Part shown: positions 21,470-33,168 of the stretch, one piece after another | Layout: each line of letters begins with the position of its first letter | How positions within the stretch are numbered: position 1 is the stretch's first letter | Source: Platanthera guangdongensis | Lineage: Eukaryota; Streptophyta; Magnoliopsida; Asparagales; Orchidaceae | Direction: 5' to 3' | Length of the DNA: 64,000 nt | NCBI GenBank assembly: GCA_039583875.1 | Contig: CM077162.1 | Span: 55,579,675 to 55,643,674 of the forward strand | The notes under the pieces: generated by a model | Told to the model about the DNA's origin: nothing | What the model saw: only the letters and a program-made list of their open reading frames with translations | The model's database searches: none | Translations under genes and position numbers: made by a program

Positions 21470-22900
21470 TCCCCAAATCACTTGCTAGGAAAAGTTCCAC
21501 TTTCATATACTCATATTCGACTTGGTTGTTAGTGATAGAAAAACAAATATCGATTGTCTTCTTGATCTTTGTCCCATATGAACTAACCAAAACCACTCCC
21601 CATCCTCAGGAGTATCTTCCTGATGCTCTATCCACGTGCATGTCCCAAGCCACCTGCTCGGAGAGTTCAGATGCATCCACTCAAATTATGTATTCTCCCA
21701 AAAAGTCATTTATCTCCTATGCCTTTATCGATAGCCGGGGAGTGAACAAGGACTCAAATTCGTTGATCTCCACTAACCATTTGTCTAATATTTCTGAATG
21801 ATCCACTCCCTCCCTGATGTTGCAAAGCGGGTGATCAATAAACACCTTGATTGAATGCGCCTGAAAATACGTCCAGAGTTTCTTGCCAAGATGATCAGGG
21901 CGAGGGACAACTTATAAGAGATTGTTTACCTGAGCTTGACCTTCTTCAGTACCCCGCTGATGTAGTAGAAGAGAAACTACTTCTGTTCTTTCTTTTGTAC
22001 CAGGACTAAGCTTACCACCTCAACTCCTACCCTGAGGTAGAGAGCCAGGTCTTCCCCTTCCCTTGGCCCTTGGAGTATCAAGGCATTTCTCTCCTGCGAC
22101 CACTCAAACTGTCGGTTCCCTCACAAAACTTTGAAGAAGGGCCAACATTTCTCTCCTCCCCAGGAGAGGAACATGATCAACCCTACCAGTTTTCCCATTA
22201 GATGGCGGACTTTCTTGACATTTCTGGGCAACTCCAAGTCCAATATGGCCTTCACTTTGTCAGGATTGGGCTCTATCGCTACCCGTATGAGGAGATGACC
22301 AAGAAATTTTCCCCTACTTGCTACAAAAACATACTTTGATGGATTGATCATCATTTTGAATTTTCGGAGGGTGGAAAAAGTCTCTGCCATGTCCTGGAGA
22401 TAAGACCCAACAACCTTGCTCCTCACCATAGTATGATCATGTAAACTTCCAAGTTTCTCTCATTCTGCTCCATGAACACTCGGTCCATCATCCTTTGGTA
22501 TGTTGCTCCTATGTTTCCTAACCCAAAAGACACCAATTTATAGTTATATCATATGTCATTTATGATGAAGGAGACGTTCTTAACATCTGGAGGGTTCTTT
22601 CGAATTTGATGATAACCTAAAAAGCATCCAAGAAACTCATTATAGAGAACCCAACGACTGAATCTACCAGCGCATTAATTTGAGGCACGAGGTAACAATC
22701 CTTGAGACATGCAGTATTCAAAAAAGAAAAATCCACACACATCCTCCACACCCCATCACTCTTTCTAACCATTAAATCATTAGATACCTAGACAGGGTAC
22801 TGGATCTCCAACACAGAACCTACCTCCAGTTGTTTACTCACTTTATCCATGACTGACCCAACTAGGGTAGTTGTCACGGTCCTTTTCTTCTGATAGATTG
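21470..22900 (-). pseudogene. Gypsy (Tat-like) reverse transcriptase and RNase H, broken
   Basis: From right to left the fragments include RKSDGVWRMCVDFSFLN (RT fingers, about 22760) and SFLDAF (palm). At the catalytic position, VYMIILW stands where the family has VYVDDMLVKS, so both Asp residues are lost. A 102-codon open frame follows (22429-22121: NPSKYVFVASRGKFLGHLL, WPFFKVL). RNase H words MHVDRASG, GWGVVLVS and NNQVEYE occur at about 21650-21500. Stops are frequent and nothing can be active. Confidence 0.8.
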
Positions 22901-23468
22901 GGAGAAATCTTGAGTCAAGTTTTAGGTGGTGACAAGCAACATTAGTGTAGATGACTGACATGTTCGTGATGCTTCAAGTGAAGACATACATGTTCTGCTG
23001 ATTGCACACCTGAACCCCTTCCTAGTCCTCCTTGCTCATCCTTCCACTGAATTGCACCTTCTTGGGCCTCCTACCCTGGCTCACTATCTCCTTCTCCCCT
23101 ATCTCCTTTGCTGCCCTGAGCCTAGACATATCATTTATTGCCTTGTTGACCTCCTTCACCTCCTCCTTCCACAAGATGGTGTTAAACATCATCACATAGC
23201 ACTGTCTAGCCAACATGAGATCTCCTTTGACCTAGATCTGGACCCCTCCAATAATATATTTAAAGCACTAGTGGTAGGAGGATGGAACACGCCATAAAGA
23301 ATTGATGATGGGCTGCCCAAAGTTGTTGTTGTAGTTGCACAGGGCATCCACAAAGACAAATCAACAGTTCTTTGACCTTCCCCCCAACATCACCAGGAGC
23401 TCGGTTCCTCCCTCCACTTTCTTACTCTCTCTATAGAATCCAAAGAGTGGGCCATCTGAGGCGAGCAC

Positions 23469-23663
23469 TCAATTTGCCTCTACCTTCATATCATCAAAGA
23501 CCTTCTTGAAAAACACGTTCACTGAACTCGCATTATCTACCAATATCCTGGAGACTGTGAAGTTCTTGGACATCATTAGGATCGCCAACGCATCATAGAA
23601 CTGATCATCATGCTCAAGCATGTTCTTCATCGAGAAGGTTATCTTCTCCTCTAGGGGTGGCAT
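23469..23663 (-). pseudogene. Gypsy (Tat-like) protease fragment
   Basis: A 64-codon frame with [11 protein letters not shown] then [16 protein letters not shown]. The family active site is DxGSS in this branch; here D-N-A-S-S replaces it. It lies between the gag zinc region and RT, as expected. Confidence 0.7.
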
Positions 23664-24713
23664 TTAGGAGGTCAAAGCGACTCTCCAACAATAGGTGGTA
23701 TGAAGGCTCCCCTTATAGCGTCCCCAATCCATACCCCCTCCCACAGATCACTCTGATCCTACGTCGGGTACCCACATCGACCCAATATATACATCCATCA
23801 TATTCCTTCGTTCCTTCCCCTTCTACACACACTCTCAGAAGTTATTATTGCTGTATTTGCTCCCCCATCTGGGCTCTTTTACCTTACTTGACCTCCAAGA
23901 ACTCTGGGTAGGTGGTCCTTGTGTGACCTTCCTTCTAGTGAAAGTCACATTAGGTCAATGTCACACTTCCCATTCCAGCCCATCACGAGCGATTCCTTCT
24001 TCCTCTTCTCCATTCTAAGGTGATCTTCATAGCTTGCTAGGGTGGGGTTTGGAAAGTCCTCAGATCTGATCACCACCTGAGAGGGTTGAACCATCCCTAC
24101 CCAACCTAAAAGTTCTATTCCCCTAGAAGGACCCTATGCCATAGAAGGGGACCCTTCCTTTGCCCTAAGGAGGTCCTTCTGGTGGCATCTAGATAGGTCA
24201 GTTAACCGAGGACCCTTTAAATCCCCGCCCCCTCGATTATTCCTTCCTTCTCACCTCCTGCTGCCAGGCTCCTCCTGGCATCTTTGTCTCTCTTCCTCCA
24301 AACTTGGCCAACTATGACACAAATGCACGATTTGTGGCCTCATACTCAATCTCCTAACCTGCTTGGTCGATCAACTCCTCGAAAGATAAAGTGGGATCTC
24401 GGGTCAGCTCCATCCTGAACATCCCCTACTACTACAGCCCAATGGTGAGGGCAAGCTGTAAGGTGAGCCCGAACACCTCTTGGAACAGAAGAATCTCTTC
24501 TTGGAAGCGATCTTGTAGATCCCCAATGATTCCTCGGTCCCTTGCTTAATTAAGAAGAGAGACTAAGCCCTTTCTTCCTCTTCTTGGATAGGGAGAACTG
24601 TAGTTGGAAGGTCTGACATTTGAGTCTTTCCCCCAAACCCTTGCCCCCGGTTGGGCTGGAGGGGATCTTACGTGCCCAAGTCATCCACCTAGTGCTCCTT
24701 TAAGAGGTGACAA
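23664..24713 (-). pseudogene. Gypsy (Tat-like) gag, C-terminal half, broken
   Basis: Near 24555-24438 the minus strand encodes GDLQDRFQEEILLFQEVFGLTLQ, the typical Tat gag helix region after a KQGTEESL stretch. Around 23990-23880 is a decayed Cys/His motif. No frame longer than about 70 codons survives. The join with the first half of gag lies across the 9.3 kb insertion. Confidence 0.6.
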
Positions 24714-25331
24714 CTCACTCTCCTAAGCACTAGTTGGCCGCCTTGCTTGGCTAATATCACAACATTCACAACACATCAGAGAAAGCATTAACAGGAAAAT
24801 ACTAATATATATATATATATATATAACTGTATAATATTTACATGAATACAAGGCTTTAGCCTTATATTCTAATATAAGCCCGCAGGCTGTACGAGTTCTA
24901 CATCTAACCCTCATTCTCCATCTCTATACTGCTCACTGGTACTCACGTCTCGAAACTCTTGAGACGTTGGTGGTGCTTCGGCTTGAGTAGTCCTAACTGC
25001 TGGTGCATTATCTTGTGGTAGGTAATCACTACGGTACTCCATTTCCTGTGAATGGTCATTTAAATAACCGTTAGTCACAGGGCTAAGTAGAAGCAATTTC
25101 CCTTCCTGTATCCATATCCTGGGCATAAGCACACATGCACCCAGCAGTATAAGATAGCCGAAGCATGAGAGGGGTTAGCACAGTATTTAATCTAGGGGCA
25201 GTAATAAAAGAAAAGTAGCATAACTGAAATGGCAGCAATGTTAACACCAGTTATGAAAAGGGCTCTACTAGTACACCAGCACACCAGAAATACACCTTAT
25301 GTATTCTATCACAGGCATTCACAATTCCTTT

Positions 25332-26614
25332 TGTTGGAACCCTAGTTCTGATTTGGGTAAGGAACACTATTTGGAATTTTAGATTGACCCAACATGTATA
25401 GTCATGGGTCATAGGATTATTTCTAGGACAGGTCATTCAGAAGGTTTCCAGAATTGCTGAAAGGAATGCAGTTAAGACAAAGTCAGAGAATCAGATCGAC
25501 GATCGTCGAACGCATTTCGACGAACGGCGATCTCCGGTCGACGAATTCTGAGTTTCTTCTCTGAACTCAGGTCGACGATCTCAAGACTCAAGCAAGGCTG
25601 TGTCGACACCATCACAACAACTATGTAGACACTCAACAGTTCTCTCAGCTCGACGAACATAGAAACTGAGCTCGACGAACTGCAAGCTCCGGTCGATGAA
25701 TGCAGGCAAGATATTCAGCTCGACGAATCTAGCTGAGTTCGACGAATGTCGAACTCAGGTCGACGATCGATGAACTCGACGAAAGTTCAGGTCGACGATT
25801 TCTGAGCAATCAGTAACAGTTGGAAGAATTAATTGAGGATTAATTACAGTCAACATTTCCAGTGAAAATAGCCGTTCAAACGGACAGTTACAGAGGAATT
25901 AAGTGAGGATCAATTTCCAAAGCATCTTCACTCTCGGGAATGTTTCTTCCACCATCAAGTCTACGGAATTCAAATACAGGGAAGTATATAGAACAGATAG
26001 ACAGAATACTCATAGAACACAAGGAGAAGTAAAAAGGTTTTCTACAGAGAAGAAAGAACTCTGCATCAATCAGAACAATCATCAATGTTCTTCATTGGCT
26101 CCAGGCTTCAAGAGACAAACATTCAATATCAGTCTAAGAAGCTTGCTGGAGACATCATCACCTAGAAGACTTATCACCCTGAAGCAAAGCTTCCACTCCT
26201 GAACCATTCAATATCTCAGGGGGAGCTGTTTGCTAACATCAATATCCACATAGTCTTCTCTGTTGCTATTGAGAAAGAGAAGACTTCCATCACTCTCTCA
26301 CCACCTCCTATATAAAGGGTTGTCATCTCCCTTCAAAAGTGATTCCTGGTTGCAAGTCTCCTTCCAAAAGACTTGAGGTTTGGTTTTTAGGGACCTGAAC
26401 AAAACCCATTGGTGTCAGGCACCTGATCAAAAACCTGAGTGGAATCCTACCAGGGTGGTAGAAGAGTGGACTACCCAGATTTGGGGAACCACTATAAAAT
26501 CCTTGTGTCTCTTCTATGTTGCTTGATTTCTTGCTGCATTTCTTATTTTAGTTTTGTTTTTATGCTGTGATATTTATAACTCTAATTAGATTAAGTTAAG
26601 ATCTATCACTTTCA
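25332..26614 (+). repeat. Small copia LTR 1
   Basis: 1283 bp, TGTTGGAACCC...CTTTCA. The first 500 bp are rich in TCGACGA/TCGTCGA words, including the perfect palindrome TCGACGATCGTCGA at 25496-25509. TATA candidates are TATATAAAG (26309-26317) and TATAAAA (26493-26499). Confidence 0.9.
26309..26317 (+). promoter_or_regulatory. TATA box, small copia LTR
   Basis: TATATAAAG in CTCC-TATATAAAG-GGTTG context. The other LTRs have GTATAAAG (about 28877) and GTATAAAT (about 31290) at the same place. A second TATAAAA at 26493 (also 31470) is absent from LTR 2. Confidence 0.55.
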
Positions 26615-26726
26615 ATTTGTATCAAAGCGAGGTTTGTTAACGCACCACACCTTAATTGGTTGTACAGGCTAACACCTGAACCACAAAGATCCTTTGATAG
26701 ATCTTAAATATCTTTTGAGTTTTATC

Positions 26727-27569
26727 ATGGCACAATTTGCAGATTTTTCAAGCACCAGACTGCCCATGTGCAATCTAGATATGTTTGCACTATGGAAGAC
26801 AAGGATTAGATTTTTTATGGACTCCATTGATGAAAACATCTTCAAATCTGTTTTGTCAGGTCCAGCTCCACCTTAGCAAACATCAAGTTCAGATGTTGTT
26901 CCATCATTCCAATAGACAGATGCCCAGAAAAAGATGAAGATTGCTGATGCACAAGCAATGAACATTCTGGCTCAATCAATGTCTGATGACATTTTTGAAG
27001 AACTTGCTGAATGTTCATCTGCAAAAGAGATGTGTGACTCCATCACAGAAATGGCTGCTATATCAGCAAAAGGGAGAATAATTGAAGCTGAATCCTGGAG
27101 TGATGAAGAAGAAGCAAGAGCAAAAGAATTTTGCCTAATGACAATAGATGCTTCTTGCAGTAGCTATGCTGCAGAATCTGAAGAATCAGAGTATGAATCA
27201 GATGAAGAGGATCAGAAAATCTTAGTTCAAAATATTTCGTCGAACGGAGATCGACGACATCAATACTATTCGTCGAACTCAGATCGACGAACTATGAACA
27301 AGGATTTTACTTTGAACTATTCAGGACTCTGTGTTCGACGAAACAAACTTAATTCGTCGAACAGAGATCGACGAAAATGGATCACAGAGAACAATTATTA
27401 TCATTCTGTGAATAGAGATCGACGATCTCAATATCATTCGTCGATTTCAGATCGACGAAAATATATTTCGTCGAACTCAGAATTTCAAAACAGAAATTGT
27501 TATTCTTTTATTTCTGATTATTACAAAAGAGAACCAGGACCCAAGGTTATCTGGGTCCAGAACTCCTAA
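26727..27569 (+). pseudogene. Small copia gag-only ORF, copy 1
   Basis: Begins MAQFADFSSTRLPMCNLDMFALWKTR, a copia gag start like DUF4219/UBN2 proteins. A TAG at 26874 (CAG to TAG) and another near 26915 (TGG to TAG, still TGG in copy 2) break it. From 26934 it is open for 211 codons: gag helix region (ADAQAMNILAQSMSDDIFEE), an acidic stretch (EESEYESDEEDQK), then a tail with SSNxDRR repeats, ending GPKVIWVQNS. That end matches the gag-PR junction of the large Sirevirus. No zinc knuckle or pol domain. Confidence 0.75.
27237..27458 (+). repeat. Four in-frame 21-bp inverted units inside gag
   Basis: Units at 27237-27257, 27270-27290, 27354-27374 and 27438-27458 each have arms TCGTCGA and TCGACGA exactly 7 nt apart. 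Each is exactly seven codons, giving S-S-N/I-x-D-R-R. Half-units lie between them. A near-identical word (GTCGAACTCAGGTCGACGA) is in the non-coding LTR at about 25747-25766. Confidence 0.85.
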
Positions 27570-27647
27570 CATCTACTTGCAGGAAAAGAATTCAGTCCAA
27601 CAAATATACAGGATATCAATGGCTGAATAATTTGTGCAAGGCTATGC

Positions 27648-27897
27648 ATATAGGGGGAGATGCCTGTAAATTAAACTGCAGAAATTCCAGCAGTAGCAGC
27701 AGTTTGTGGGAATTGTAGCAGCAGCAACAACAACAGATTATAATGCTGCAGATTTGGGCAACGATCAACAGCAGCTGTATCAGCAGCAACAACAACAATA
27801 GTAGTACTTGATCCAGATTTAGGGGGAGATTGTATTTAATTGCCTTGTATTTTACTTACATTTATATAAATAGTGTCCTCACCCAATAGGGGGAGAT
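27648..27897 (+). promoter_or_regulatory. Three polypurine tracts before small copia LTR 2
   Basis: AGGGGGAGAT occurs at about 27652, 27821 and 27888, the last directly before the LTR at 27898. The same trio precedes LTR 3 (about 30063, 30232, 30300). Between them are CAG/CAA-type trinucleotide runs (27690-27800). This multiplied tract is a Sirevirus trait. Confidence 0.75.
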
Positions 27898-29025
27898 TGT
27901 TGGAACCCTAGTTCTGATTTGGGTAAGGAACACTATTAGGAATTTTAGATTGACCCAACATGTATAGTCATGGGTCATAGGATTATTTCTAAGACAGGTC
28001 ATTCAGAAGGTTTCCAGAATTGCTGAAAGGAATGCAGTTAAGACAAAGTCAGAGAATCAGATCGACGATCGTCGAACGCAGTTCGACGAACGGCGATCTC
28101 CGGTCGATAAATTCTGAGTTACTTCTCTGAACTCAGGTCGACGATCTCAAGACTCAAGCAAGGCTATGTCGACACCATCACAGCAACTGTGTCGACAGTA
28201 AACAGTTCTCTCAGCTCGAAGAACATAGAAACTGAGCTCGACAAACTGCAAGCTCTGGTCGACGAACGCAGGCAAGATATTCAGCTCGACGAATCTAGCT
28301 GAGTTCGACGAATGTCGAACTCAGGTCGACGATCGATGAACTCGACGAAAGTTCAGGTCGACGATTTCTGAGCAATCAGTAACAGTTGGAATAATTAATT
28401 GAGGATTAATTGCAGTCAACATTTCCAGTGAAAATAGCCGTTCAAACGGACAATTACAGAGAAATTAAGTGAGGATCAATTTCCAAAGCATCTTCACTCT
28501 CGGGAATGTTTCTTCCACCATCAAGTCTACGAAATTCAAATACAGGGAAGTATATAGAACAGATACACATAATACTCATAGAACACAAGTAGAAGTAAAA
28601 AGGTTTTCTACAGAGAAGAAAGAACTTTGCATCAATCAGAACAATCATCAGTATTCTTCATTGGCTCCAGTCTTCAAGAGACAACCATTCAATATCAGTC
28701 TAAGAAGCTTGCTGGAGACATCATCACCTAGAAGACCTATCACCCTGAAGCAAAGCTTCCACTCCTGAACCATTCAATATCTCAGGGGGAGCTGTTTGCT
28801 AACATCAATATCCACATAGTCTTCTCTGTTGCTATTGAGAAAGAGAAGACTTCCATCACTCTCTCACCGCCTCCTGTATAAAGGGTTGTCATCTCCCTTC
28901 AAAAGTGATTCCTGGTAGGAATCCACTCAGGTTTTTGATCAGGTGTCTGACACCAATGGGTTTTGTTCAAGTCTCCTTCAAAAGTGATTCTTGGTTGCAA
29001 GTCTCCTTCCATCACTCTCCTTTCA
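27898..29025 (+). repeat. Small copia LTR 2 (middle), rearranged
   Basis: 1128 bp. The first about 1010 bp match LTR 1 and 3. From about 28917 a segment of about 55 bp is present in reverse complement (GGAATCCACTCAGG... versus CCTGAGTGGAATCC in LTR 1). A second copy of AAGTCTCCTT...GTGATTC follows, and the normal last 200 bp with the second TATA is missing. It still joins a good primer site (ATTGGTATCAAAGC) at 29026. Confidence 0.85.
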
Positions 29026-29137
29026 ATTGGTATCAAAGCGAGTTTGGTTAACACACCACACCTTAATTGGTTGTACAGGCTAACACCTGAACCACAAAGA
29101 TCCTTTGATAGATCTTAAATATCTTTTGAGTTTTATC

Positions 29138-29980
29138 ATGGCACAAATTGCAGATTTTTCAAGCACCAGACTACACATGTGCAATCTAGATATGTTTGCA
29201 CTATGGAAGACAAGGATTAGATTTTATATGGACTCCATTGATGAAAACATCTTCAAATCTGTTTTGTCAGGTCCAGCTCCACCTTAGCAAATATCAAGTT
29301 CAGATGCTGTTCCATCATTCCAATGGACAGATGCCCAGAAAAAGATGAAGATTGCTGATGCACAAGCAATGAACATTCTGGCTCAATCAATGTCTGATGA
29401 CATTTTTGAAGAACTTGCTGAATGTTCATCTGCAAAAGAGATGTGGGACTCCATCACAGAAATGGCTGATGTATCAGCAAAAGGGAGAATAATTGAAGCT
29501 GATTCCTGGAGTGATGAAGAAGAAGCAAGAGCAAAATAATTTTGCCTAATGACAATAGATGCTTCTCGCAGTAGCTATGCTGCAGAATTTGAAGAATTGG
29601 AGTATGAATCAGATGAAGAGGATCAGAAAATCTTAGTTCAAAATATTTCGTCGAACGGAGATCGACGACATCAATACTATTCGTTAAACTCAGATCGACG
29701 AACTATGAACAAGGATTTTGCTTTGAACTATTCAGGACTCTGTGTTCGACGAAACAAACTTAATTCATCGAACACAGATCGACGAAAATGGATCACAGAG
29801 AACAATTACTATCATTCTGTGAATAGAGATCGACGATCTCAATATCATTCGTCGAACTCAGATCGACGAAAATATATTTCGTCGAACTCAGAATTTCAAA
29901 ACAGAAATTGTTATTCTTTTATTTCTGATTATTACAAAAAAGAACCAGGACCCAAGGTTATCTGGGTCCAGAACTCCTAA
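29138..29980 (+). pseudogene. Small copia gag-only ORF, copy 2
   Basis: Same protein as copy 1 (start MAQIADFSSTRLHMCNLDMF). It shares the first stop (TAG at 29285), keeps TGG where copy 1 has TAG, and gains a private stop (GAA to TAA at 29537, after EEARAK). The 143-codon tail (29549-29980) carries the SSNxDRR units, one weakened (TTCGTTAAAC). The shared stop means the element was already pseudogenic when it was copied, so Gag must have come in trans. Confidence 0.75.
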
Positions 29981-30309
29981 CATCTCCTTGCAGGAAAAGA
30001 ATTCAGTCCAGCAAATATATAGGATATCAATGGCTGAATAATTTGTGCAAGGCTATGCATATAGGGGGAGATGCCTGTAAATTAAACTGCAGAAATTCCA
30101 GCAGTAGCAGCAGTTTGTGGGAATTGTAGCAGCAGCAACAACAACAGATTATAATGCTGCAGATTTGGGAAAGGATCAACAGCAGCTGTATCAGCAGCAA
30201 CAACAACAGTAGTAGTACTTGATCCAGATTTAGGGGGAGATTGTATTTAATTGCCTTGTATTTTACTTACATTTATGTAAATAGTGTCCTCACCCAAATA
30301 GGGGGAGAT

Positions 30310-31591
30310 TGTTGGAACCCTAGTTCTGATTTGGGTAAGGAACACTATTAGGAATTTTAGATTGACCCAACATGTATAGTCATGGGTCATAGGATTATTT
30401 CTAGGACAGGTCATTCAGAAGGTTTTCAGAATTGCTGAAAGGAATGCAGTTAAGACAAAGTCAGATAATCAGATCGACGATCGTCGAACGCAGTTCGACG
30501 AACGACGGTCTCCGGTCGATGAATTTTGAGTTGCTTCTCTGAACTTAGGTTGACGATCTCAAGACTCAAGCAAGGCTGTGTCGATACCATCACAACAACT
30601 GTGTCGACACTCAACAGTTCTCTCAGCTCGACAAACACAGAAACTGAGCTCGACGAACTGCAAGCTCCGGTCGACGAATGCAGGCAATATATTCAGCTCG
30701 ACGAATCTAGCTGAGTTCGACGAATGTCGAACTCAGGTCGACGATAGATGAACTCGACGAAAGTTCAGGTTGACGATTTCTGAGCAATCAGTAACATTTG
30801 GAAGAATTAATTGAGGATTAATTATAGTCAACATTTCCTGTGAAAATAGCCGTTCAAACTGACAGTTACGGAGGAATTAAGTGAGGATCAATTTCCAAAG
30901 CATCTTCACTCTTGGGAATGTTTCTTCCACCATCAAGTCTACAGAATTCAAATACAGGGAAGTATATAGAACAGATAGACAGAATACTCATAGAACACAA
31001 GGAGAAGTAAAAAGGTATTCTACAGAGAAGAAAGAACTCTGCATCAATAGGAACAATCATCAGTGTTCTTCATTGACTCCAGGCTTCAAGAGACAACCAT
31101 TCAATATCAGTCTAAGAAGCTTGCTGGAGACATCATCACCTAGAAGACCTATCACCCTGAAGCAAAGCTTCCACTCCTGAACCATTCAATATCTCAGGGG
31201 GAGCTGTTTGCTAACATCAATATCCACATAGTCTTCTCTGTTGCTATTGAGAAAGAGAAGACTTCCATCACTCTCTCACCACCTCCTGTATAAATGGTTG
31301 TCATCTCCCTTCAAAAGTGATTGCTGGTTGCAAGTCTCCTTCCAAAAGACTTGAGGTTTGGTTTTTGGGGACCTAAACAAAACACATTGGTGTCATGCAC
31401 CTGATCAAAAACCTGAGTGGATTCCTACTAGGTGGTAGAAGAGTGGACTACCCAGATTTGGGGAACCACTATAAAATCCTTGTGTCTCTTCTGTGTTGCT
31501 TGATTTCTTTCTGCATTTCTTATTTTAGTTTTGTTTTTGTGCTGTGATATTTATAACTCTAATCAGCTTATGTTAAGATCCATCACTTTCA
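30310..31591 (+). repeat. Small copia LTR 3
   Basis: 1282 bp, colinear over its whole length with LTR 1 and ending CTTTCA at 31591. Perfect palindrome TCGACGATCGTCGA at 30474-30487. Outer target duplication CCTTC follows. Confidence 0.9.
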
Positions 31592-33161
31592 CCTTCTCGT
31601 TTTCATTATTTCCTTGGTTTATATTTATGAATAAGATCCAATAATATGGTTGTGCCTTTTAGTTTACGGCTTAATCGGATCAAGACTTTTTGGGAGTTAC
31701 ATCATTTACTATTCGTTGGGAATGATTAGCAACATGTGACTCGTATTCTATTTTCTGAGTCTGCCCAATTACCCGGGGCTCGTGGCGCTTAGTGGTTTCA
31801 TGGAATCTCAGAATGTTTAGAGCTTGGCCTCTTGCCTCGACCACTCTCGTTGGTAAGCAATTTAAATTTAATATCCAATTTAGGGAGAGTGGTCGCGCGC
31901 TCTAATTTTTGCTTCCGAGGAGAAAGAGCAAAATAAATTCTGAGCGTGACCCTAGGATCCCCGAAATTTGGAAACATGTTGATTTTTATCACCATGCCAC
32001 CAAATTTTAATACAATTTTTAATGGGGTGTAAACTAAGCCTAAAAAAATTTTCATAATTTTCCGAGCCACTTTGGGCCTTTTTTGGACAAATAAGTTTTG
32101 TTTAGGCTTTTTAAAATACCAAAACATTTTCAAAAAAATTTCAAAATTTTTGTGGAGGGCGTACTCATTGAGAGAAACATTTTTCATGTTGACCATTTTG
32201 CCCCCTGGGGCTATGATTTGGCCCCAAACAATTCACAAAGTTCTGTGATGAGATTTGGTCTATAATTAGCCGATCAAATCCCATTTCTGCGGTTGAGATC
32301 GAGCCGGACGGCTTAACACGCCACTGCTTCCCCATAACGAATCATATGTGGATCTGTTGTGGGGCACAGAAATGGAGGTGGGGGAGAGGAGATCCCCGCC
32401 ATCCATCTCTTCACCGGAGATGGACAGCGGCGATTTCTTCATTGTAGAAGAAAGAGGTGACGACCCTCTTCCACCGCCGGCCACTGCTGGGTGTCAGCGC
32501 CACCCCGACAGGTTTGTCGGGGGCCAGCAAGTCCCTGTGTGGTTGTCCGGCAGTCCACCACAGCCGACCACCGCCTAATTTTGCCAACCCGAGAGCGGGG
32601 TGGCGGTGGTTCTGCTCCCAGCGCCACCACATCACCCCGCCTCTCTGGTGTTGAGCATATCCCCAAAACCAACCCCGTCCGGTGCATTGGGGGTAGGGCC
32701 CTTCTCCGGTGGTGGCTCGACAACCAACCGCCGCTGGCCTCCATCGGAGATAAAACAGAGCAAAAACTCTGTTTCTCGGGTGCTGCCGGAGCGACTTTTT
32801 CGGGCGCCACCCTACCCTTCCACCATCAAGAAAGTTATCCCTAGTGGTTTAGACCTTCACCAGTGCCACCACCAGCGTTGGGAGGGGATAAACGTCCTGT
32901 GGCCACCACCCGACCTGGAGCATGGGTCGGGTGGTGCTGGTGGCACTCCGGCCGCCCGGAGGCCCATGCAGATCGTTGGAAGATGGGGAAGGTGGAGGAT
33001 AAAGTTTCTACCTGTGCAAGCGGGGCTTGGGAGGAGCTGGCTTGGTTGTCCATGCAAGTTGGCGGGGGTAGTGGAGCTCGGGATGGTTTTTCCGGCGAGC
33101 TAGGGTTCCGGTGAGCGCTCTCTTAGGCTCGTTTGGCTTAGTGAGGAAAAGGCAGGGGGGA

Positions 33162-33168
33162 TTTTATA
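33162..33168 (-). promoter_or_regulatory. TATA box of the solo LTR
   Basis: The minus strand reads GCTATAAAATCCCCC, about 870 nt from the LTR start at 34034. Downstream is a CTCACCGGAACCCTAG-type leader. Confidence 0.6.

Larger units (their letters stand above)
25332..31591 (+). mobile_element. Tandem array of a small non-autonomous copia element (LTR-int-LTR-int-LTR)
   Basis: Three LTRs (25332-26614, 27898-29025, 30310-31591) alternate with two nearly identical internal regions of about 1.28 kb (26615-27897, 29026-30309). Only the outer ends show a target duplication: CCTTT at 25327-25331 and CCTTC at 31592-31596. Each internal region has an initiator-Met primer site, a gag-only frame and three AGGGGGAG polypurine tracts, so the element is a Sirevirus derivative with pol deleted. 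Unequal recombination between LTRs, or two-unit replication, could make the array. Confidence 0.85.

Noticed and set aside
24806..24826. AT dinucleotide run as a regulatory site
   Set aside because: Simple repeat of a common kind; similar runs at 38442 and 62861.
32348..33114. Overlapping frames of 65-167 codons on both strands
   Set aside because: They overlap in every frame, have no domain and follow local GC content in an LTR leader.
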